From Gemella sp963537375 (GTDB taxonomy: Bacteria; Bacillota; Bacilli; Staphylococcales; Gemellaceae): a stretch of DNA of 64,000 bases. The notes beneath the pieces are model-generated. The model was given only the letters and a program-made list of their open reading frames with translations. It did not search any database and was not told the origin of the DNA. The DNA lies in NCBI RefSeq assembly GCF_963537375.1, contig NZ_CAUTDQ010000002.1, positions 1-64,000 of the forward strand, in the 5' to 3' direction. Positions 54,701-62,486 of the stretch are shown piece after piece. Position 1 is the stretch's first letter. Every line of letters begins with the position of its first letter. A program made the translations under genes and the position numbers.

Positions 54701-57700
54701 CCCCTTTAGTTGCGTTTGATGCTAAATCAATTGATGCAAACGACTTATCTATTAATCCCCTCGAACCAGAAAGTTTACCTACTAAACCTCCTATTTGATA
54801 ACTAGCAACGGTTTTATATGTATTAGTTATTCTACCTGTATAGCTACTGTTAGAAATAGTAGAATTATTTACTTGTGATACTAATCCTCCTATTTCATGT
54901 TCCCCGGCTATTGCTCCATCAACATGAACATTTTCAATACGAGTATCGTTAATTGCTTCCTTCGCTATTGTCGCAGCATTGTATTTTTCAGAAACATTAG
55001 CATCTTTTAGTGAAAGATTTTGTACTCTAGCATTACTTAAAACATTAAATAATGGCTTTTTCAGATTATATATAGCATAATACTTATTACTATTTTGACC
55101 TATTAGTCTACCGTGGAATACATTCTTCACATAACTTTCTTGACCATCTGGAAGTTCAACTTCACGAGCATCCATAGTTGCACCTAAGCGAAACTCTCCA
55201 TTTGGATTATTATTCATTGCATCGACTAAATTTTTGAATGATGTATAAACTCCCGCTTCACTTTTCTGCGTTTTTGGTAAATAGTATGTATAATTTTCTA
55301 GTACTTTATCATTTTCATGTTGTATCAGATTATTTACACTCGCTACAATCTTATAAACATCTTTATTATCTTTATTATCATTAGTAATACTTGTAACTGG
55401 AAGCATCACATCTTTAAAGTTCTCTGATTTAACTTTCATAAAGTAATTTTCTGGATTATTTGGTAAAGACGCAAGTGAAGTTACATGACGATACTTAGTA
55501 CCATCTTTTGAATATAGTTCAACAGAAGAAATATTTCTAAGTTCTAATTTTTTAACAATTTCTTTCTCTTCATTAGTGTCATCTTTTTTCTCATCTTTAT
55601 GACGTTCAAGAGCATCATATTTAGGTGTAATTTCTTTACCATTTATAATACTTCTAATCCAAGCTAATTGTGTTGGAGATAAAATCAATCCTCCTGAACG
55701 ATTTTCAGCTCCATTTTGGTGTATACCAATGACTTCTCCTTTAGAGTTAAAGATTCCTCCACCACTCATACCAGCTTTTCCACCTTGGTATTGGACCCCA
55801 TAAGTATTATTAGCGTATTTTTGTTCCATTTCTACAGTAGTATCTTTTAAGTGAGTATACTCTCCTCTAGGATAACCATACACATTTAACTTATCATTAA
55901 CATTTACTTTAGAGTAATTTTCTACTAAGTTGGCATATGGTCTTCTTGTAGATTCAGGTAATTTAATAACTGCTAAATCGTAGATAAATCCTTTTGGATA
56001 ATCTTTTTGATTATAGAAGTGTATATCGTTTGATGTGAATGAACCTTTTTGTCCATCAGGTGTTTGCCATTCATATGTGTTTTTAGCTTTATCTCCTCTA
56101 AATTCACCAGTAGTGTTATCTGAAGAATTATTAATAAAATTATGCGCTACTGTCACCAATACATTAGGAGCTATAAAAGTAGCTGAACCCGTTCCTGATA
56201 ATACTTTGTTGTCTTTAACAAAACTCATTCGAAGAAGTGCACTAGCATTTTTTTCTACATTATTGTTTTCTGTTGTATTGTTAGACTCTACCGCAGGTTT
56301 TGGACTCTCTGTTTTCGGTGATTCGATTTTCCCTGTGTATTCTTTTGGTGGCTCTACTTTTTCTGGTTCAACTATTGCTCCAGATTGTACTCCTGTGTAC
56401 TCTTTCGGTGATTCTACCTTCTCTGGTTCGACTATTTCCCCTGCTTGTACTCCTGTATACTCTTTTGGCGGATTTACCTTCTCAGGTTCCACTATCGATC
56501 CAGATTGTACTCCTGTATATTCCTTCGGTGGCTCTACTTTTTCTGGCTCAACAATTGCTCCGGCTTGTATTCCTGTATACTCTTTCGGCGCTTCCACTTT
56601 CGCTGGTTCGACTATCGCTCCAGATTGTACTCCTGTATATTCCTTCGGTGGTTCTACTTTCTCTGGTTCTACCAATGCTCCAGAAGTAACTCCACCATAT
56701 TGTGTCTCTACTTTTTCTGGTTCGACTATTGCTCCAGCTTGTACTCCCGTATACTCTTTCGGTGCTTCTGTTTTTGCTGGTTCGACTATTGCTCCGGCCT
56801 GTACTCCTGTGTACTCAGGTTTTACTTCGACAGCTGGTTTTACTAATTTTTCACCTTTTGGAGTAACAGTACTGACTACTTTTTTCGTTCCTTTTTCTAT
56901 AATTTCTGAAACCGGTGCTTCTGTATTAGTAGAAATTAACTCTCTAGAAACTTCTTTTCCCTCTACGGTAAATGTTCTAATAACCTCAATCTTTTTACCT
57001 GCTTGTCCATGTTGCTTTACTCTTGTTGTTCCTTCAGGTAACTGGTTATTATTTTCTATAACTTGATTATATTGTATAGGCGTTTCTACTGTTTTATCAG
57101 TATATAATAATTCAGGTTTAGTCAGTTTTCCAGCTAACACTTCATCTTGAGGATTCACTGTATTAACCCCTAATACTTTTCTATCTTCTTTTTTATCAAC
57201 ATTATTTGATGTTGTTTTATTTTCCTGTTTTATTTCTGTTGCATTTGTATTCGTAATTCTATTTAATTGTGGTTGTTTTTTAGTATTTTGTTGTGACGTA
57301 ACATTTTCTTTAACTTCTTCATTTACTTTTTTAGTTTCACCTTCATTTTTAATAAATCCAACAAAACTATATCCAGGAATCGAAGAAATCTTAGGAAGTT
57401 TATCTCCAACTTTAAGGTTATAATCCATGTTATAGATTGATAATTTTAAGTCTTCCATAGCTCTAACCGGTAACTCTAGAGTAGTCGTTCCCATACTAGT
57501 AACTAACAGTATTGATAGTATTTTACGTGATTTATTTTTACCTTTTGCTACAACAACTACTAATAGTCCTAGCATTCCTCCTAGGATCATGCTTCCTACT
57601 CCATAATTTAAACCAGTATTAGGTAATTTATTTAGTTGTGTTGTTTGGGTTGGTTTAAATACTAAGTAATATGTTTCTTCCGTGTTATTTACAATACTCG

Positions 57701-57917
57701 GTACTTCTTTTTTTACCAACTCCTTCTCTTTATCTGTAAGATTGTCCTCTCCCACATATTTGTAGTGAACCACTGCATTATCCGCAGCTCTTACAATATT
57801 TTCTTCAGGTTGAATAGTTGACACCATAAAAAAAGATCCTATTGTCATCGAACAAACTCCAATAGTTAATTTTCTTAGTGAAAACTTATTTTGTTTTTCC
57901 CCTAAAAATTTTTTCAA
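51705..57917 (-). CDS. M26 zinc metalloprotease (IgA1-protease/Zmp type) with an internal trypsin/V8-like serine protease domain
   Basis: 2070-aa surface protein, TTG start at 57917 with GAAGGG 7 bases upstream. YSIRK-like signal (KFSLRKLTIGVCSM), then LPNTG at residues 98-102 and two membrane segments (about 104-124 and 132-148), the N-terminal sorting layout known in streptococcal M26 proteases. A G5-like domain (about 268-345) is followed by 20-residue Pro/Glu repeats (368-529). A serine protease domain (about 556-760) has His592 (VTVAHNF), Asp647 (YDLAVIKL) and Ser718 (KAGMSGGGIF). GLUG beta-helix repeats span about 1000-1112. Zinc site HEMTH is at 1715-1719 with Glu1739. M26 enzymes cut IgA1 or other mucosal glycoproteins; the actual substrate is not proven. 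It is monocistronic. Confidence 0.9.
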   Translation of the reverse strand: MKKFLGEKQNKFSLRKLTIGVCSMTIGSFFMVSTIQPEENIVRAADNAVVHYKYVGEDNLTDKEKELVKKEVPSIVNNTEETYYLVFKPTQTTQLNKLPNTGLNYGVGSMILGGMLGLLVVVVAKGKNKSRKILSILLVTSMGTTTLELPVRAMEDLKLSIYNMDYNLKVGDKLPKISSIPGYSFVGFIKNEGETKKVNEEVKENVTSQQNTKKQPQLNRITNTNATEIKQENKTTSNNVDKKEDRKVLGVNTVNPQDEVLAGKLTKPELLYTDKTVETPIQYNQVIENNNQLPEGTTRVKQHGQAGKKIEVIRTFTVEGKEVSRELISTNTEAPVSEIIEKGTKKVVSTVTPKGEKLVKPAVEVKPEYTGVQAGAIVEPAKTEAPKEYTGVQAGAIVEPEKVETQYGGVTSGALVEPEKVEPPKEYTGVQSGAIVEPAKVEAPKEYTGIQAGAIVEPEKVEPPKEYTGVQSGSIVEPEKVNPPKEYTGVQAGEIVEPEKVESPKEYTGVQSGAIVEPEKVEPPKEYTGKIESPKTESPKPAVESNNTTENNNVEKNASALLRMSFVKDNKVLSGTGSATFIAPNVLVTVAHNFINNSSDNTTGEFRGDKAKNTYEWQTPDGQKGSFTSNDIHFYNQKDYPKGFIYDLAVIKLPESTRRPYANLVENYSKVNVNDKLNVYGYPRGEYTHLKDTTVEMEQKYANNTYGVQYQGGKAGMSGGGIFNSKGEVIGIHQNGAENRSGGLILSPTQLAWIRSIINGKEITPKYDALERHKDEKKDDTNEEKEIVKKLELRNISSVELYSKDGTKYRHVTSLASLPNNPENYFMKVKSENFKDVMLPVTSITNDNKDNKDVYKIVASVNNLIQHENDKVLENYTYYLPKTQKSEAGVYTSFKNLVDAMNNNPNGEFRLGATMDAREVELPDGQESYVKNVFHGRLIGQNSNKYYAIYNLKKPLFNVLSNARVQNLSLKDANVSEKYNAATIAKEAINDTRIENVHVDGAIAGEHEIGGLVSQVNNSTISNSSYTGRITNTYKTVASYQIGGLVGKLSGSRGLIDKSFASIDLASNATKGDQSIGGIAGAVEDSALISNSYAEGNLNNVQRFANVGGVVGNLWDPVGGLEKSGRLTNVLSDVNVTNGNAITGKDFTNMQANHVYSNKNNKVVNVVQEDDEILTKDSTVQRGEVLEDAQIREKKAAFVTKNTIKTEDFNFSSRYVTDYKKLENAVSSKEKVYKNIEKLLPFYNRETIVKYGNLVETSSNLYNKELLSVVPMKNNEVISDINKDKSSINKLLLYYADNTTETINLEHQSDFSNVAEYRIGNTNLIYTPNTLLRNYDNILEKVLPALNSVEYKSEAIRKVLDVSNDVSLTELYLEEQFNTTKTNLKDSLTKLLTADAAIAQNNNKIIDNYVIEKIKNNKEALLLGLTYLERWYNFKYGETKAKDLVMYHLDFFGKSNSSALDNVIELGKSGYNNLLAKNNVITYNVLLAKNYKTNNLFDALEKYRKAFVPDKTNNEWFKDQTKAYIVEEKSTIKEVSDKQSKAGTPQSIGVYDRLTSPSWKYPSMVLPLLTLPEKSVFIIANISTIGFGAYDRYRSKEHPAGNNLNDYVETKAKEAAVRFRDHYDYWYKILDDKNKEKLYRSVLVYDAFRFGTDEMEDKVTYQADFETDHSAIKHFFGPAGNNVVHNSNGAYATGDAFYYMAYRMLDKDGAVTYTHEMTHNSDREIYLGGYGRRNGLGPEFYAKGLLQAPDHPYDPTITINSILKYEESENPTRLQVNDPTERFKNAEDLQKYMHNLFDVIYMLEYLEGNAVVNLDISKKNELLRKIENKFEIDPDGSKVYATNVVRYLNENELNKLTSFNSLIENDVITRREYENGNDNTFKRNGYYTIKLFSPIYAALSNNEGTPGDLMGRRMAFELLAAKGFKDGMVPYISNQYAEEAKAKGKVIKSYGKEVGNVTDELVLQKVFNNRYSSWVEFKKAMYEERKAKFKNLISISFYNPNVSFSRNSRVTITNIDMLRNMITEAVKADAEDELAKMYLEQSRVHKLKRAIFKAYLDKTKDFRTSIFGEE
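56331..56816 (-). repeat. 60-bp tandem coding repeats in the M26 protease
   Basis: About eight 60-bp units encode 20-residue repeats, PPKEYTGVQAGAIVEPEKVE, with Pro/Ala/Ser and Gln/Glu variants; one unit is divergent (TQYGGVTSGALVEP). It probably forms an extended stalk or wall-spanning spacer and is likely to vary in copy number between strains. Confidence 0.9.
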
Positions 57918-58173
57918 CTGTATACCCTTCTTTCATAATATGATACTAAGATTAATTTTGTTTATAATTAATACATTAATTGTAAGCTTTTTCTAGATTA
58001 AATGCAAGAAAATAGCTATAAGTTCTATGTTTTTATTAATTACAATTTATTTTTAATATAATAATTTACTCATTACATTTAATACTTTAAATTTATGTTA
58101 ACCAACACTATATATAACTTCAGTTTTCAAAATAAAAAAACTGGAAGTTACTTAATTCACTTCCAGTTAAATT
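57918..58173. other. Spacer between the M26 protease and the ABC exporter
   Basis: AT-rich, with an AT-rich dyad ATTAAT near 57970 and the exporter terminator at 58139-58168. I do not see a strong promoter for the protease. Confidence 0.45.
58139..58168 (-). terminator. Terminator after the ABC exporter
   Basis: AACTGGAAGT pairs with ACTTCCAGTT, a 10-bp perfect stem, followed by TTTTTTT on the minus strand. Confidence 0.88.
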
Positions 58174-59919
58174 CTATTTATTTAACATACCAGCCTGAAG
58201 TTGGTACATTTTGTAATAATTTCCTTTTAGAGCTATTAACTCTTCGTGTGTTCCAGATTCAATAATCTCACCTTTATCTAATACATATATACAGTTAGAC
58301 TCTTGAATAGTAGATAATCTATGAGCAATCGCTATAGTCGTTCTACCTTTTCTCATTTTTTCAAGAGAATTTTGAATCAGTTCTTCAGTTTCAGAGTCGA
58401 TATTTGCAGTTGCTTCATCAAGTATAAGAATTTTCGGCTTACTAGCTATAGTTCTAGCAAATGTCAGAAGTTGTCTTTCTCCACTAGAAAAAGTTGAACC
58501 TCTTTCTGTAACAATACTATCATACTTATCCTCTAGTTTGTCAATAAAGTTATGTGCATCGACAAACTTAGCCGCTTCTATAACATCTTCTCTTGTTAAA
58601 CTTTCGTTATACATCTTAATATTAGACTCTACAGTTCCATGATATAGGAATGGATCTTGTAGAACTAATCCAACACTATTTCTCAGTTCTTTAGCACTGT
58701 AGTCTTTTATATCAACACCATCAATTAGTATTTCTCCTCTATCATAATCATAGAATCTTAGGAATAGATTCATAATAGAAGATTTACCAGAACCAGTAGC
58801 TCCAACAAACGCTATACTCTCTCCATTTTTAACGCTAAATGAAATATTTTTAAGAACATCTCGTTTACCATCATAAGAGAAGCTAACATTTTTGAACTCT
58901 ATATCACCACGAGAAATTTTATAGTCACTCTCTTTTTGCTCAGGCTCATATTCTTCATTATCTATTAATGTAAAAACACGTCCTGCAGAAATTATAGATG
59001 TTTGAAGAATCGAGAAATTTTGCATAAGTTCAATTAACGGATTGAAAAGTTGATTCGTATATTGAATAAATGCATAAATTATCCCAGCTGTAAAACCAGC
59101 GCTCTCAAAACTTAACCCAAAGTACGTAACAATAACTCCATATGCTAATACTTTGAATAACGCCATAGCAGGTCGTAGTAACAAACTATCAACTTTTAAT
59201 GATTTAGTGTAATAACGAAGGTGTTCATTATTAACCTCTCCAAATTCATCTATTAAACGTTGTTCTTGGTTAAATGCTTGAATTATCTTCATACCTTCGA
59301 TTGATTCAGATAACTTCGTATTCATTTCACTAATTTTCGCTCGAGAAATTTCTATAAGTTTACTAGATAACTTCTGATACATATATACAGAACCAACCAT
59401 AACAGGAATGAATAATATCATATAAATAGTAAGTTGCCAACTTAAAGCAATCATCGCAGAAAGTGTTACTACAAACATAAGAATAGTATTTAAGAAACTA
59501 GAGAAAATCGTTCCAAACATATCTGCAACAGCTTGTGTATCATTAGTTAATCTTGATACTACAGAACCTACAGGCGTTTTATCGAAATATGACATTCCTA
59601 ATTTTTGCAAATTAATAAAACTATCATTTCTCAAATCTCTTACTATACTATGAGCTACTCTTGCAAAGTAGAATTCACCTAAAAATGTAAACACTACTCT
59701 TAGAATAAATAACCCAAAATAAATTATTAATATATATAACCCTGCTTTAGCTATATTTTTTGTAATAAAATTATCAATATAATACTGTGCTAAAAGAGGA
59801 ATTGCTGTCGCTACTATAGAAGTTAGTAGTATAAATAATAATGCTAATATCGATAGTCCTTTATATCGGAACATATAGCGCATTAATCTAAAAAATGTTT
59901 TACTTTTCGACATCTTCAC
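58174..59919 (-). CDS. bmrD: Heterodimeric ABC exporter subunit, BmrD/YheH-like
   Basis: 581 aa: six-helix membrane domain (residues 15-325) and an ATPase. Walker A is GATGSGKSS, Walker B is ILILDEATANID with the catalytic Glu, and the H-loop is IAHRLSTI. The signature reads FSSGERQLLTF, a non-canonical LSGGQ. It overlaps the partner by 20 bases. Together they are like BmrC/BmrD multidrug exporters, in which this subunit supplies the intact Walker B and the degenerate signature. Substrate unknown. Confidence 0.85.
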   Translation of the reverse strand: MKMSKSKTFFRLMRYMFRYKGLSILALLFILLTSIVATAIPLLAQYYIDNFITKNIAKAGLYILIIYFGLFILRVVFTFLGEFYFARVAHSIVRDLRNDSFINLQKLGMSYFDKTPVGSVVSRLTNDTQAVADMFGTIFSSFLNTILMFVVTLSAMIALSWQLTIYMILFIPVMVGSVYMYQKLSSKLIEISRAKISEMNTKLSESIEGMKIIQAFNQEQRLIDEFGEVNNEHLRYYTKSLKVDSLLLRPAMALFKVLAYGVIVTYFGLSFESAGFTAGIIYAFIQYTNQLFNPLIELMQNFSILQTSIISAGRVFTLIDNEEYEPEQKESDYKISRGDIEFKNVSFSYDGKRDVLKNISFSVKNGESIAFVGATGSGKSSIMNLFLRFYDYDRGEILIDGVDIKDYSAKELRNSVGLVLQDPFLYHGTVESNIKMYNESLTREDVIEAAKFVDAHNFIDKLEDKYDSIVTERGSTFSSGERQLLTFARTIASKPKILILDEATANIDSETEELIQNSLEKMRKGRTTIAIAHRLSTIQESNCIYVLDKGEIIESGTHEELIALKGNYYKMYQLQAGMLNK

Positions 59920-61660
59920 TTCCTCCTTTCAAGTTTTCTTCCATCTGTTGACTTTCATAAGTCTCTTTATACCAACCGTTATTTGCTATTAACTCATCGT
60001 GAGTACCTTTTTCAATAATAGTATCATCACCTAAAACAATTATTAAATCAGCTTCAACAACCGCAGATAGTCTGTGAGCAGTAATTATATTAGTTTGACC
60101 ACTACGTTGTTCTTTTAAGTTTTCTAAAATAATGTGCTCCGTCTTAGCATCGACAGCAGATAACGAATCATCGAGGATTAGAATCTCAGGATTAATAATC
60201 AAAGCACGACTCATAGCTAAACGTTGTTTTTGACCACCAGAAAGACTAACACCTTTTTCACCAACGATCGTATCAAACTTCTCTGGCATAGCCATAATAT
60301 CATCATACAGTCCACAAATTTTTGTAATCTCTTCTACCTTCTTATCATCGATTTGAGGATTAGCAAAACGAATATTTTCTTTAATCGACATAGCGAATAG
60401 TACCTGATCTTGCGGTACATATCCGATAAGTTTTCTTAAGTCACTTAGACTGTAGTCAGCAATATCTCTATTATTAAGTAAGATATTACCCAACTTAATA
60501 TTGAATTCTCTTAGTAACAATCTTAGTAACGTAGTTTTACCTGAACCAGTCACACCTACAATACCTAGAGTTTGACCTTTTTCAATAGCAAACATAATAT
60601 CTTTCAGTACAGGCTTACCTTCTTCAAATTCAAAGTTGTTGATATTATACTCTAATCTTCCATTTTCAGCTTTAACTTTACTATCTAAATTAGTATTTAC
60701 ATCATTTACTTCATCTAATAAACTCTCAATACGTTTATAAGACACCTCACCACGTTGTGATATATTGTATAACCAACCAATTGCTTGAAGCGGCCATACT
60801 AACATATCAAGATATGTAACGAAAGTTACTAACTCACCAACAGATAACTCTCCATTAGAAACAAAGATACCACCAAAGACAAGAGTAAGTGTATAAGATA
60901 ACCCAACGAAGATTAATACCATTGGATCAAATAAAGAATTATACTTAGCAGCAATAACATTCTTTCCGAATACTTTTTTATTAACTTCTTTAAAACTCTT
61001 AATTTCATCGTTACCATAACCGAATGATTTCGTAACTTTTATCCCTGAAACACTTTCTTGAACCTTATTATTCAAATCAGAAAAAGATTCTTGCGCTTCT
61101 TCAAAACTCTCATAGTTTTTATCTCCAATATAGTTAGTAGCATACGCTAAAAATGGTAAGGGAATAATCGCTATTAAAGTTAATTTGAAATCTATTAAGA
61201 ATATCATCGTAAATAGTGTAACTAAAGCTGTAATACTAGCATCAACTGCAGACATTACTCCACCACCTGCAACCATTGCTACTGAGTTTATATCATTTGT
61301 TGCATGTGCCATTAAATCTCCAGTACGGTACTTTTGGAAGAATGATGGTGACATCTTTGTAAAATGTTCGAATAATCTTGATCTTAAAATACGACCTAAA
61401 TTATATGCTGCACCAAAAATATACACACGCCAAACATAACGAAGAGCATACATAGCCAGAGCAGCTAATACTAAATAACCAACATTTAAAAATAGCTGAC
61501 TATTCGTCAGATTCCCCGATTCAATTCTATCAATTACTGTACCGATAACTTTCGGTGGAATCAAGTTGAAAATACTTACTAAAATCAAGGCTATAATACC
61601 AATACTATAACGTTTCTTTTCTAGCTTCATAAACCAAGCTAATTTTCTAAATAAATACAT
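59900..61660 (-). CDS. bmrC: Heterodimeric ABC exporter subunit, BmrC/YheI-like
   Basis: 586 aa: six-helix membrane domain, Walker A GVTGSGKTT, canonical signature LSGGQKQRLAMSRA, and Walker B ILILDDSLSAVD in which the catalytic Glu is Asp. This asymmetry (Asp in one subunit, altered signature in the other) is the sign of a heterodimeric exporter with one degenerate ATP site. ATG directly follows the sirtuin stop, with GGAGGA inside the sirtuin end. Confidence 0.87.
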   Translation of the reverse strand: MYLFRKLAWFMKLEKKRYSIGIIALILVSIFNLIPPKVIGTVIDRIESGNLTNSQLFLNVGYLVLAALAMYALRYVWRVYIFGAAYNLGRILRSRLFEHFTKMSPSFFQKYRTGDLMAHATNDINSVAMVAGGGVMSAVDASITALVTLFTMIFLIDFKLTLIAIIPLPFLAYATNYIGDKNYESFEEAQESFSDLNNKVQESVSGIKVTKSFGYGNDEIKSFKEVNKKVFGKNVIAAKYNSLFDPMVLIFVGLSYTLTLVFGGIFVSNGELSVGELVTFVTYLDMLVWPLQAIGWLYNISQRGEVSYKRIESLLDEVNDVNTNLDSKVKAENGRLEYNINNFEFEEGKPVLKDIMFAIEKGQTLGIVGVTGSGKTTLLRLLLREFNIKLGNILLNNRDIADYSLSDLRKLIGYVPQDQVLFAMSIKENIRFANPQIDDKKVEEITKICGLYDDIMAMPEKFDTIVGEKGVSLSGGQKQRLAMSRALIINPEILILDDSLSAVDAKTEHIILENLKEQRSGQTNIITAHRLSAVVEADLIIVLGDDTIIEKGTHDELIANNGWYKETYESQQMEENLKGGSEDVEK

Positions 61661-62407
61661 CTACAGTCCTCCTTCTCTTTCTTCTAATTTCGAGAAGACT
61701 TCACCGATTTTTCCATTAATAACAAGATCTGCCATATTATCCTGTGGTGTAGAAGTTTTATTAATAACAATCAAATGCTTACCTCTAAAATAATGTAATA
61801 AGTTAGCAGCAGGATACACACTTAATGAAGTTCCGCCAATGATTAATACATCAGCTTTTTCTATAAAGTTAATCGCAGCATTAAATACCGTCATATCAAG
61901 TTCTTCTTCATAAAGAGTTACATAAGGTTTTATAACCCCACCACATTTACCACAACTAGGTATTTCTTCAGTCTTAGCTAAGAAATCCTCTAAATTATAA
62001 AAAGACTTACACTTCGTACAATAGTTTGCATCCACACTTCCATGTAGTTTCAAAACATTTTTACTTCCTGCTTGTTCATGAAGTGTGTCTATATTTTGAG
62101 TAACAACAGCTTTTAACTTACCTTGTTTTTCTAACTCCGCTAAATAATAATGCGCCTTATTCGGTTTAGCATCAGGATAGACCAAATGCTTCTTATAAAA
62201 ATCAAAGAAATCTACAGGATACTTAACGAACATCGTTCTTGATACTAGCTGTTCTGGAGTGAAATGACGATTAAGTTCTACACTAAATACACCATTAGCA
62301 CTTCTAAAATCTGGAATATCAGATTCTGTAGATACACCAGCACCACCAAAAAAGACAATATTATCGTTAGATTTTATTATTTCTCTTAGTTTTTCTATAT
62401 TATTCAT
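61661..62407 (-). CDS. Sirtuin-family NAD-dependent protein deacetylase
   Basis: 248 aa. NAD-binding GGAGVSTESDIPDFRS, TQNIDTLHEQAG, catalytic His in KLHGS, zinc cysteines CTKC and CGKC, and VIIGGTSLSVYPAAN. It removes acyl groups from lysines using NAD. It is first in a run with the ABC exporter and its stop directly abuts bmrC, an unusual partnership that suggests co-expression but not a shared pathway. Confidence 0.92.
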   Translation of the reverse strand: MNNIEKLREIIKSNDNIVFFGGAGVSTESDIPDFRSANGVFSVELNRHFTPEQLVSRTMFVKYPVDFFDFYKKHLVYPDAKPNKAHYYLAELEKQGKLKAVVTQNIDTLHEQAGSKNVLKLHGSVDANYCTKCKSFYNLEDFLAKTEEIPSCGKCGGVIKPYVTLYEEELDMTVFNAAINFIEKADVLIIGGTSLSVYPAANLLHYFRGKHLIVINKTSTPQDNMADLVINGKIGEVFSKLEEREGGL

Positions 62408-62442
62408 AATACTACCTCCTTATAATATTATAAAAGCCATGA

Positions 62443-62479
62443 AAAGAAGGAAACTCTTACTTAAGTCTCCTTCTTTCAA
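62443..62479 (-). terminator. Terminator after secA
   Basis: GAAAAGAAGGAAACT pairs with AGTCTCCTTCTTTC (one mismatch) just past the secA stop. Confidence 0.7.
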
Positions 62480-62486
62480 TTAACTA

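Noticed and set aside
56035..57066. 343-aa plus-strand reading frame
   Set aside because: It is the antisense shadow of the 60-bp repeats and serine-protease region of the M26 gene; Ser/Pro/Thr-rich with no start signal.
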